From: Tubulanus polymorphus
Lineage: Eukaryota > Nemertea > Palaeonemertea > Tubulaniformes > Tubulanidae
Assembly (NCBI RefSeq): GCF_964204645.1
Contig: NC_134025.1
Coordinates: forward strand, 28,426,001-28,490,000
Length of the DNA: 64,000 nucleotides
Direction: 5' to 3'
Position numbers and translations under genes: made by a program. Below, in pieces: positions 37,701 to 49,858 of the stretch (the stretch's first letter is position 1; every line of letters begins with the position of its first letter). The notes under the pieces are model-generated. The model made no database searches and was not told the origin of the DNA. It saw nothing but the letters and a program-made list of their open reading frames with translations.

Positions 37701-40700
37701 ACCAGCCTCATAGATCATTTCTCAATCAGCAACATATACTCGAGTAAGTCTGACAAATGTGTAAAAATCATACTTAAACTTCAATTATCACAGTAAATAG
37801 AATTCCTTCGATTTTAGGCAAAAAGCGCAAGAAATACAACTGAAGATAGAACAGCTGGAAGCCAAGCGCAAGGAAATGGAAGAGAAAGAATCTCAAGTTT
37901 CTCAACATCTCATGGAGATCAGCCAACACCCGTTAGAGATATCTGCAGACGCTCAAGCTGAAGCCGATGTGAGCAGTGTTTCATCGTACCTTCCTCCGGC
38001 CATCGACGAACGCTTGTTGAGAATACGTCGTTTTCAGAATGATTTATTAGTAAAACATCAACTGAATCAGTCAGGAGCGAGCAGCGCGAGTAGATTGAGT
38101 TCATCTATTCTCAGCAGCGGATCATTGACCCCTCCATTTACACAATCAGCTTCATCCTACATGTCACCGGTGATGGGTAGTTCTCCGACACTGATGCGAC
38201 CTGCTGCGGTAGATCCTGTCGGTCAGTCGAACGTCATTCAGGCGATGGCTCAAATGGCGTCTCTCGCAAATCGTTTGTATCAACTATCGCCGCGTGGTCG
38301 AGAATACATGTCCGAATCTCAGCCAATACTCTCTACAAGCGAACCAATGCATGAAATACTTTCTTCAGGGAAATATTCTTATTCCGAGGAACCTGCTGCG
38401 GAAAAGTTGAAAGACTCAGTACCTCAACCACCTTCTATAGATGTTACGACTAAGACTGACTTTGTTCAAGCTCGTACTGATAACAAGACCAGTCAAGATG
38501 TTCAACAAAAATTACCCTCACCGGCTAATCAAAATAAGCAGTCGTCTCCTGAAACTTTATATCAATCTGCTCAATCTTTGAATATTCTTCGTCAAGATGA
38601 TATCAAATCTCCACAATCAATGGCTGTGCCATCTACACCTATTCCTCTAGTTCAAGAATCATCAGCAGCATCTGACGCTTCAAAATCCGACGAATCTATT
38701 AAAAAACGTAAGGAAGACCTCGAGAAGCAATTGTTAGATATTCAGAATCAAAAACAAGAAATACTGAATCGACATTCGGAGATTTACGACAACTGGACAT
38801 CGAAACTACAGGAATGGATGAAACCGTTACAAAGCGGTTCTTCCACTGTGGAGGCGAGTAGCGCCACCCCTGATCGATTGAGTACGTCTGGAGAACAGAC
38901 ACTCGAAATCGACGAAAAACTCCTCGAAGAAATAGATAAATTGTACGATAGCTCTCCGGAATCCGAGGATTCCGACCCTAAACGAATTCCGCCACCAGTT
39001 ACGAAGAAAGTGATGTTTCGGGATGACATCGTTCCGCACGAACTCAGCACGATACAAGAAGTTGAAACGCCTCAAAGCGATCGTAGCAGTCAGAGTCAGA
39101 GTTTAACCTCCGAAGACGCTCGTCGAGCTTTAGAATTCTATAAAAGCTTCGAAAAGATCGACCAATCGACGACTCAATCGGGATCCGGAAATGACTCGAT
39201 TCTACCGCAGTCGGAACTGAGTCAAAGTCCGATTCAGAAGTCTCCGAGTCTGACATCAGACGTCAGTCCGAGTAAAACTCTCGAATTGAGTCAACATCCA
39301 TTTGTCCCGTCGCCGCAGGGAATACAACACGATGGCAGTTCACAGATTATTCATCAACAGAAAACTATCAATCAATCATCCAGTGCTGGTAAGTGTTCTG
39401 ATCAAAACCTCAGACAAATACAGTCAAATTCAATTAAGTTGTCATAGTTAAGTTCGGATGACCATTATCTTGATGGCTTACGCTGACAAGCGAGAGAACT
39501 GAAAATAGAGACAACTTAAGTGATGCGATGACTTATACAATGACGACTTACTGGAGTTTGACTGTATTGATTTAAGAATACTTATACATTGAAACTCATA
39601 ATGTTTTATGATTTTCAGGTTCGAGCACTGAACTGTCGCAGTATTCGATGACATCCGGAGAGAAATCAGTAATTCAAGTCGCTCCACCTACATTACACTA
39701 CGATGAAGATGATACGACTGAATCTGTCGCGCCTTCATTTACATCTCCCTTCGCCGGAATCGACGAGACGAAACAGCAGCAGGAAATACAGTTCGCGCCT
39801 CTTCCTCTCGATATGTCAGTTACATCGAATAAAACAGCCGATTACTCGCAGCATCCGATTCTAACACCGGCGCAAAATGTGGTTTCAGCTCGTAAAATGA
39901 CGGATGTCACGTTACCCTCTCCACCTATTGATCTATCTGCTATATCTTCGGTATCCCCGGCTCAACACCACGAAACGACAACATTCTACGGCACGAATTC
40001 CCTGCTAGGAGCCGACGATTCTAAAATGAGCGATCGAATGAGCATCGGTGAATATCAACAACTGAAATCGACGTCGGCGCCTTCGCAATTCACCGCTTTA
40101 CAATTAGACGCATCGCTCGCGTCCTCAGGAAGGACTCTCGAATTATCCCAACACCCGATCTCGACCCCGAGTTCATCGACATCTGCTACATCGCCCGCGA
40201 GTAAACTGGATGAAACTTCGTCTCCGTTCTATGGGAATATTTCCGTTTCGTCTGGTCCTCGATTTCAACCGCTCGAAGCGAGTATGTCTTCGTTTCTCGA
40301 ATCGAGCAGCAACAAGAGGAGTTCGATTCTTAAAGAAAAAATGGCGCCGATTCAACGAGAGAGATTTTCATTTCAAAAACCGGGAGAATCTTCAATCGCT
40401 TCGTCAATACATCACGATACTACAACAATGAGTCAACATGCGAGTAGCACTATAGATACAGTCAGTGAGGCTCCACAACGTTATTCACTACACAGTAACT
40501 TGAAATGGGCCGATATTCTGAAGAGCGACCAAACACAAAACACGTCGGTGACTACGAAGGGCAGTACCGCTGAATTTCGAGAATTACACAAAACTATATC
40601 CCCATCAGCTTTTACGGTCGAGAAGGGTTTAAAAGATTTGAGCATCTCTTCTTCATCGCCGCTCTCCGCGTCTACCAGTACACCGGCTTCGTTATCCGAT

Positions 40701-42538
40701 CAATCTCGTTTAACGACCGACATGAGCCTTCGAACGTTGTCACCGTCGATTATAACGACATTACTCGAGAATACCAACTGGAAATCGGAGCTGAGTCAGT
40801 TTAAAGTGACTCCGTCGAGTAGAAGCGGTAGTTCACTGGGCGAAACGTCTCCCGATTCACTGCGATTGTCGATGAAACAATTAGATACGAGTAAAGATCT
40901 AACCCAGTACGTCGCGTCGCCAGGAGAAAGTGATCAATCTCTGAAAAGCGCCGATTTAACTAGTGATAGACCTGAAGCGTCACCAGCTCATTCTACTGAT
41001 TCCAACTCTAAAGCCGATTTGACGCAATACGCTATTCAGACATCGGATGCTCCTGTAGACACCACTGTTAGAACTAGCGAAGATGAGGCTAAAATTACTC
41101 AACATCCCTTAGAAGTTTCGGAAAGTCTTACGTCTTTAAAATCGAGTTCCGACGAGGGTAAAATGAGCCAGTATCCTCTCGATACGACCGAGCATTCATC
41201 ACCGCATTCTGAGATCGTCAGTTTATACCCGTTAGAAACGAGTCCGGAATCTTCATCCGTTCAGAGTGAAATCGTCACGCAGTATAAAGTTGAAGACACG
41301 ACTGGTAGGACTGATGATGAACAGATCGCGGATCTCGATGAATCTGTAACTCAGCATCCTATCGATTCTACCGTAGCGTCGACGACAATTCAGTCGGACG
41401 AAGTTGACGAGCAGTCGTTCAAAATTCCTGCATTAGATAACTCTGGTGTCAGTACAGTACAATCCGTACAAAGCGGATCCTTAGCATCGACGTTCGGTCC
41501 TGTACTGACGGCGTCGGATTCATCTACAAAACAAACTACCGCGTCTTCTACATCTCTATGGTTGTCATCGTCGAATTCGAAGGTCGATGCTTTGGACGAT
41601 GTGGACGGTCCGATTAACCGGACGGAAGAGGCTGCTAAACGAGAAGTCGAGGTTGATGTAGTAGATGGATTGGAAGGTGCAGTAGGATATGATTCAACTG
41701 TTGCATCGATCAGTCAGTATCCGCTAGACGATACGATCATCGCTAAAATGACTGAAAATAGCTCTAAATGGGTGAGTATTATTAATAGAAAAACAATTGC
41801 CTATAGTTACATTAAAGATATTCACAGAATTATTAATTGATGATGTTTAGCTCGCCGCTGAAGACGACACGGGAATCTTAGAAGAACCGGATATGACGTT
41901 CTCGTCATTGCTGTCTTCATCGACGATTCATGATTCGACGTTAACGAGTTTACCCGGCGAAGAACCTTCCCCGTCGCTGATGTCATTCGAACAACACGAA
42001 CTCAGCCTTCAAACGACGAACGCAAGCGTACGGGCCGATCAGGAAACGGATTCGAATGCGGGTAAAGATCTTGATACACTTCTCACTGTGAGGAATTATC
42101 GATAATGAGCTCATGCGATGTGATTTTATGTTGATTTAGATTCGGGTAGCTCCACAAAAACTTCAGCTGACCGAAAAAAAACGGAAAAGGAAATGCTTGA
42201 TAGGAACAAGAGGTATGTATCAGGTTTATCCAAATGCGTAATCCACATTCATATACTAATTAACTGGTGAATTGTTTACAAAATTAAAGTAAAATCATTG
42301 TTTTGTAGGATTTATAATAAACTGGAAGAGGTCAAACAAAAACGTGTTGAACAAGAGCGACAAAAGCAGTACGCTGAAAATCGGCAAAAAGCTAAAGAAT
42401 TTCAAAAGGTAAGTAATATATGGATATTCTAATCTTCATCATTCAGTTGCTATTTATTGTTGATGATTTTCTGAATGGAAGAATTATGATTTATCATTCC
42501 AGAAAGTGCGAGAAAGTTTGCTAAAGAAAAAGACTTAG
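34771..42538 (+). CDS. CEP295: CEP295 homologue, centriolar protein with ALMS motif
   Basis: Twenty exons join in frame to 1,863 residues: 34771-34863, 35012-35107, 35193-35303, 35387-35526, 35604-35701, 36040-36134, 36364-36504, 36588-36671, 36753-36855, 36941-36994, 37071-37178, 37262-37402, 37477-37592, 37676-37743, 37818-39388, 39619-41771, 41851-42061, 42140-42212, 42309-42408, 42503-42538. The coiled-coil N terminus matches CEP295: RLSPNEVEKLLKEEHERRKK, RSAHIASLPPPKP, ARLLAEEEGQ and FEDMY. The two giant exons encode a Ser/Thr-rich disordered region with a recurring SQHPLE-type motif. The C terminus is the ALMS motif, RIYNKLEEVKQKRVEQE and YAENRQKAKEFQKK. CEP295 (fly Ana1) acts in centriole-to-centrosome conversion and centriole elongation. 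Human CEP295 is about 2,600 residues, so this one is shorter. AATAAA lies at 42689-42694. Confidence 0.93.
36173..36310. mobile_element. Fold-back MITE in CEP295 intron 7 acceptor side
   Basis: The left arm begins TATAACAAACACCAGGACCC and the right arm ends in its inverted copy, with one mismatch over about 28 bp. Pairing continues inwards through GAGTTAACTC-like words, so nearly all 138 bp can fold on itself. It lies in the intron between 36134 and 36364. No open frame is present. Boundaries are set by the symmetry and no target duplication is clear. Confidence 0.65.
37894..41740 (+). repeat. Degenerate [ST]Q[HY]PL protein repeat within CEP295
   Basis: About fifteen copies of a short motif, roughly [LIVM][ST]Q[HY]P[LI][DE]x[ST], are scattered through the two giant exons. 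Examples are SQHPLEIS (near 37920), LELSQHPFVPS (39283), DYSQHPILTP (39840), LELSQHPISTP (40136), DLTQYVASP (40898), ITQHPLEVS (41094), MSQYPLDTT (41163), VTQHPIDST (41346) and ISQYPLDDT (41708). Spacing varies from tens to hundreds of residues and the DNA is not tandemly repeated, so selection on the peptide is likely. Confidence 0.75.
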
Positions 42539-43179
42539 ATATGATGCCCACAGCCCAAGAGGAGCTAGATGTTAGCACGGATATTACTGTGATTAGAATA
42601 GTATAAGATATCTGTATTATATACACTTATATTAGTCACTTTCTGTACTTAAAACATTGCTTAACTACTTAACGCAATTGTACTTAAAAATAAATTTAAT
42701 TAACAGTAGTAGTGATATATTATATTCACGTTTTTTTTGTTGCTCATATGGTAGTTTTACAAAAAATAACATTACCTAATTTCAAGCTTTGGTGACTATT
42801 TTAATGAGTTTTGTAGTATTTGAGGTGTTGGATGTGTATTTGAATTGTACGTAGTTGGATGTGGATTTTGTGAAAAACAATAGGTTTATTGATACCTTAA
42901 TTCTATAAAATGGAAAGTTTACTGTTCTATGTAAATATTTTTAACTTGTCAGCTGGTCTGACTCGTAACAAATTATATCAAATAAATATGCTCTTGAAAA
43001 TTTCACTTCATTTCTTATTTATATTTATCTACAAAGTGTGTTCCACTCGAGGAAAAGGAGCCTGTTTGTTATAGAATTAAGGAAATTTAATCATCGGGAA
43101 ACTTTTCCTGTATTAATGAGGGATTCGAACCAGAGTATGGAGTTGTAGCTGCACCACATTGCATCAGAATAGATCAAAA
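42539..43179. other. CEP295 3'UTR and EIF2S3 promoter region
   Basis: AATAAA at 42689-42694 and a second near 42981 end CEP295. The remaining ~190 bp before the EIF2S3 start hold its promoter. A GGATTCGAACC word (minus-strand tRNA B-box-like) near 43122 lacks a supporting cloverleaf. Confidence 0.4.
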
Positions 43180-46100
43180 ATGGCCGCCGAACCGTATGTA
43201 CAGGGACAGCCCCATCTTTCAAGACAAGATCTTTCTAATTTAGTAAGTCTATCCGTCTTTTTCAAATTATTGAGAAGCAAAGAAATGAAAGTATTATCTA
43301 TTGATAGAAGTTTCCCGCTCACTTAAAGTTTAAAAAACGGGTAATTGTGCGTTTAAATGCTAACCGGCTGTTCATACAAATAGTCTGCGTTTAAACGTTC
43401 AGTTTGTGTCACATTATCTACAGCAATATGTTTTATTATAGTTCGGTTATTGCAAGCAGTATTCGGCTTAACGCTTTGATAGTTCTTGAAAGGTCATCCT
43501 TGAAACTTAAAAGTGATTTTCTCATTCAAAAGTTCTGTCAATATGAGGTCAATATTCTCTGCAGATCCACTACACACTAGAAATAGAATTAGATCCCCTC
43601 TGTCTGGCCTGCATTAAGGCTTAGTGCTTGCTGAAATCTCTCTTTTTGCTCCATTTATTGCCCCTCATTGCTATGTTCCTTTTTTGATATAGGTTATAGA
43701 GAAATTGACTCCTTTAACTCCAGAAGTTATCAGTCGACAAGCTACTATTAATATTGGTAAGTTTAAGATACCATATACAATAGTCTGGATTACCATGGCT
43801 AAGAAGCCTATAGATGTTTGTTTTCTGTCTAGGTACTATTGGTCATGTAGCTCATGGTAAATCTACGGTTGTTAAAGCGATATCAGGTGTACAGGTAAAA
43901 ATAGAATGACTGTTGAATTACTCTTAAATTAAGAAGAATTTAATTGAACTTTACAAAAATGATTTTATTATTTTCAGACTGTTCGATTCAAAAATGAATT
44001 AGTGAGAAACATCACAATCAAATTAGGATATGCAAATGCAAAGGTGTGTTGAGATGATGGTCTGAATTTTTTGGATTTCAGCTCGAATAATAATTTTGAA
44101 TAATAATTTTCTATTTTCAGATTTATAAATGTAGTAATAAAGCTTGTCCTCGGCCTAGTTGTTATCGATCGTGCGGTAGTTCTAAAGAGGATGACTTCCC
44201 TTGCGATAGACAAGGATGTTCCGGTAGATTTCAGTTATTGAGACATGTATCATTCGTCGATTGTCCCGGTCACGACATTCTTATGGCTACGATGTTGAAT
44301 GGTGCTGCTGTCATGGATGCTGCTCTACTTTTAATTGGTAGGTCTCCTTTGCAACCGTTACCTGTTGGTTTCAATAGACATCTATTGATGTAATAATGTC
44401 AATGATCACATTAATTGTGGATTTTCGCACCTAGAAACTCCATTTCACTCTTATTAGATTAATTTATAAGTTAGTTTTCAAGGGAGTCTTCGTCATCAGA
44501 TCTTGGAATTGTGTTACAATCTTTGTATTTGATTGTTGATTGTGCAATTTGTTTTTAGCCGGAAATGAATCGTGTCCTCAGCCTCAGACGTCTGAACATT
44601 TAGCCGCTATTGAAATTATGAAATTGAAACACATTCTGATTCTACAAAACAAAATAGATTTAGTGAAAGAAAGTCAAGCCAAAGAACAGTACGAACACAT
44701 CCTCAAATTTGTTGAAGGTAAATGATTCTTGAAGTGTAATGGCTTGTTATCTTTATGTGAGTATTGGAATAATAATTAAATGTGAATATTTTTGTAGGAA
44801 CTATCGCTGAAGGAGCTCCAATCATACCAATCTCAGCACAGCTTAAATATAATATCGAAGTAGTAGCTGAATATATAGTTAAAAAGATACCAGTTCCGAT
44901 CAGAGACTTTACGTCAGAACCTAGACTTATAGGTCTGTATTAAAATCAACCGCGACCAACATAATGGGAATGACGTATTTATTATATGTTGATGATTGTT
45001 ATTTCAGTAATTCGTTCTTTTGATGTAAATAAACCTGGGTTCGAAGTGGATGATTTGAAAGGTGGTGTAGCTGGTGGAAGTATACTTAGAGGTGTTTTAA
45101 AGGTATGTATATATCCGAAAACTCAAATTACAGATTGAATTCATATCAGTTTATACCGTGTTCTCTATTTCTGCAGGTTGGGCAGGAGATCGAAGTTCGA
45201 CCGGGCATTGTCTCTAAAGATGAGGATGGTAAATTATCGTGTAAACCTATATTTTCGAGGATCGTATCTTTGTACGCAGAACAGAATGATCTTCTTTACG
45301 CTGTTCCTGGTGGATTGATCGGTGAGTTAAAAATTTTCATGATTCAAGCTCCTTTTCTCTCACTATAAAGCATCAGTCATTCAGCGCAATGTGAATTTGG
45401 ATTGGTTCATTCAGGTGTCGGAACGAAAATCGATCCAACTTTGTGCAGAGCGGATCGTATGATCGGACATGTTCTCGGAGCAGTAGGTACCTTGCCCGAA
45501 ATCTACACGGAATTAGAAATATCGTACTTCAGATTGAGAAGATTGCTAGGTGTAAAGACCGAAGGAGACAAGAAAGGGGCAAAGGTGAAATGAATGATGA
45601 TTTCGCGTTACTCGTGGTTTGTTGAGACGATTGATGTAAATGTACTTACTAGATGTTCGTATCGATTTTTCAGGTGCAAAAATTAGCGAAAGGAGAAATA
45701 TTGATGGTAAACATCGGTTCGTTATCGAGCGGTGGTCGAGTTATAGCCGTTAAATCTGAATTAAAACTCGCTAAAATCGGTTTGACGAATCCAGTATGTA
45801 CGGAAATCGGCGAAAAAATTGCACTGAGTCGACGAGTAGAGAAACATTGGAGGTTTGTATTAATTATGCTGTAATCGTGCTGAGTGGCTACTCACCTGGA
45901 AAACTTGGGAAATTAGAAAAAATCAGGGAATTTGTCAAATTTTACCTAAAACCTAGAAACTCAGGGAATTCAGATGATGCTAATAACCTTGGAATTTCTA
46001 GAACTTTGGAAAAGAATGGGGAAAACTCTGGGAATTTGTAAATGGGCAGAATGTGGCCACCCTGTTATATACCTGGTATTGCGTCTTTGATGTGAGAAAG

Positions 46101-46197
46101 GATATTAAATGTTTGTTATTGAATATTTATCAGGTTGATCGGTTGGGGAGAAATCCGAAGAGGAGTTACTATTAAACCGGACACCGGTGGAAATTAA
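43180..46197 (+). CDS. EIF2S3: Translation initiation factor eIF2 gamma subunit
   Basis: Twelve exons (43180-43242, 43693-43756, 43833-43894, 43978-44043, 44121-44337, 44559-44717, 44798-44932, 45008-45102, 45177-45321, 45415-45584, 45674-45852, 46134-46197) give 472 residues, exactly the vertebrate length. The GTPase domain shows [10 protein letters not shown] (about 45-54), the switch region [14 protein letters not shown], a zinc-binding knuckle [12 protein letters not shown]...CDRQGC, the G3 motif DCPGHD and the G4 motif NKID. Two beta-barrel domains follow, ending [16 protein letters not shown]. The gamma subunit holds GTP and binds initiator Met-tRNA in the eIF2 ternary complex. All catalytic motifs are intact. 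AATAAA lies at 46264-46269. Confidence 0.97.
45880..46040. repeat. Dispersed repeat with 'gggaatt'-type words, EIF2S3 intron copy
   Basis: GGAAAACTTGGGAAATTAG, AATCAGGGAATTTGTC, CTCAGGGAATTCAG and AACTCTGGGAATTTG recur within 160 bp of EIF2S3 intron 11. The internal repetition and the similar words at two other loci suggest a dispersed repeat, not intron-specific sequence. Confidence 0.45.
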
Positions 46198-48175
46198 ACA
46201 TCTCACCGAATTACGTGAAACAATGATACAGAAAATTTCAATCTGCGAATATAAACATTATCAAATAAAAGTCATTTTACAGGGATTTATTTGATGCCTC
46301 TTTCTATGTCGGCTGGTTTGTGGCGTGTCTGTAAGGGAATGAAATCTCGACATTGTGTACATGGTATTAAATGATTTTGATGGTTTGCTTAGAAAAAACA
46401 TTTATTTCTGAACATTTATTACAATTACTTCCACCTGGTAAGGTTCGATAAGTGCTTTTCCACAAGATGGTAAATTCTCGATGAAAGATTTCTGCGGTCA
46501 GAGATTTGGAAGAATAAGCAGAAACTTCCAAATGCATCAAACCAATGCGGAAGTAGATCATTTCCTTTCTGGAAGCGGAGGACAATCGTAGAAGGCCAAC
46601 GATGAGTCGAAACTAAAACAGGCAGCTAAATGATTAAACACAACACCGAGTAATTCTGTCAAATCATTTTATAATATATACTTATATATTTGTGATTTAA
46701 ATATGTCACATAAAAATAAGAAATGTCTGTTTATTTACACACAAAATGCAACAGATGAATGGATGACTGCACCATAACATCTATACATATAATAGAGTTA
46801 ATTAGCATAAACATAAACATCTGTAACATCAACATCCAACAATATTTTACTTATTAGAGGCCATTCTTTCAAGATAGTACATCCACATCCATGGGGTAAA
46901 GGTCAATTCTTGATGTTGGTACATCAAGGATTGAAAAACAGCAAAACTTAAAGCATGTTCTTTATGAATGACCCCTACTTCATGAACGCAGATAGCTGAC
47001 AATTAATTATTTAGGAAGACGGTTTACACATTGAGCTACGAGGGATAGACGAGAATATTCAACACTGCAAGAGAGACATCTATTGAGCAAATACATCACT
47101 GCACAAATGACGTCAGCAGTATTTATAAATCTGACTGAAGTGATCAAGATCCACCTCTATTGGGTTTAGTACGTGTTAGAATGAGAAGCAGTAAATTCAT
47201 ATGGCCACAAATTCATTAAACGACACTGAAATAAATGACTATTTACCACCATAAATACTTCTACAGTAGAATCCGCTTAATTCGGATTATTTCGGACCAA
47301 CAAAATTCATCCGGTTTACGGGAAATCCGGATTAAAATTTATTTTCTTGTATGTTAGTGAACGTATGGACTGCAAATATTATCTGCATTAGACAAAATTC
47401 TAGATCAAGCCGATCCAGATTTAGTGAGTTTGATTGTATAATGTGTCGATTAACATTGAAAAAACTACAACACTTATTCATTTAGAAAAATGGCACCGAA
47501 TTATATCAAATTGGACTCCATTGAAATAAGCCATTTGAAAAGTCTTTAGCATCTGGAGTACATATCGACATGCAGTGGTGTAAGTACATCCACAAATTTT
47601 TCATATAATTCCATTAAAATTGAAACCAAATTCATAATTATTTTACAAACAATGGGTTGCTTAAAAGATTTTTCCGTTTGAAAAAACCTATTTCTGAACA
47701 CTTATTATTACATTTACTCCCACCACCACCTACTAGTTCAAAAATCTCAATTCACTTGTAATACTTGTACAAAATTGAAGAATTCAACCACAAGATCAGT
47801 AGTAACCACTAAACAGAAATGGCAAACAAACTACGTCCAGATGTTCATCTATTCTTTAACATTATTTATATAGTAGGTATATATTATACTTTAGATACAA
47901 AATGTTGATGCAAAGCACTCAAATTTTGTTATTCCTTCCTATAAGCACATTAAAAAATTGGCCGCAAATTTCAGCGAGACAGTAGAGTAGGGTAAATGTA
48001 AATGAGGATATCAGGAACGCTGTACTCAGTGATGTGTCTGGATGGATGATACATTCATATGTATATAACATCTCGAAAAATTATATAGTCTCCACATAAA
48101 AATATTCAGAATTTTCGCTCTTGGTATAAAAGTGGCGTACAATAAATATCAGTTTTGTTCTCGTTTTATTCGTCG
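46198..48175. other. Convergent region between EIF2S3 and the SFT2 gene
   Basis: EIF2S3 ends with AATAAA at 46264-46269. The rest is A/T-rich, without coding signal, and may include a long minus-strand SFT2 3'UTR. At 47264 the words CAGTAGAATCCGCTTAATTCGG follow TA and resemble one end of a Tc1/mariner-type element, with no matching second end found. No RNA gene is recognised. Confidence 0.4.
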
Positions 48176-49485
<1,310 letters not shown>

Positions 49486-49858
49486 GTTTCCGACTCGTCC
49501 TTGGATGTTTTAATACCGATAAACCCGAAAATATTGAGTAAACGTACACTTTATAGACTCTTTTTAAACCCGGAAATGAGGAATGGGGATATCCCACTCA
49601 TTTGCCACAGGTGGCTGAATCGCGACCTGGCTATTTATTCAATATCTCATCAACCCCTCTGTTGAGAAAGAAATATACCAATGGCAGAGGGAGGAACTTT
49701 ACAAAACGCAACAGCCAAATTATACGGTGGGAAAGAGTTCACTGGTTGAAAGTGGGTTGCTTTCATTCAATGCTTGTGTAGTAAGTTGTGAAAGTTTTAA
49801 ATGGATTGCACCTGAAGGGCTGTAACTATGACTCTGAGTATGGCGAGTTAAAGAGAGG
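49486..49858. promoter_or_regulatory. Divergent promoter region between the SFT2 gene and the NHS gene
   Basis: Only 373 bp separate the two start codons, the shortest divergent gap in the window. Both 5'UTRs and the core promoters must fit in it unless an untranslated exon lies elsewhere. No TATA box can be assigned. Confidence 0.5.

Noticed and set aside
42088-42105. CEP295 exon 17 read through to a stop at 42105
   Set aside because: Using the donor at 42062 keeps the frame into the conserved ALMS motif in exons 18-20.
47264-47340. Tc1/mariner-like element starting CAGTAGAATCC
   Set aside because: Only one end is visible; no inverted partner or second TA boundary was found.
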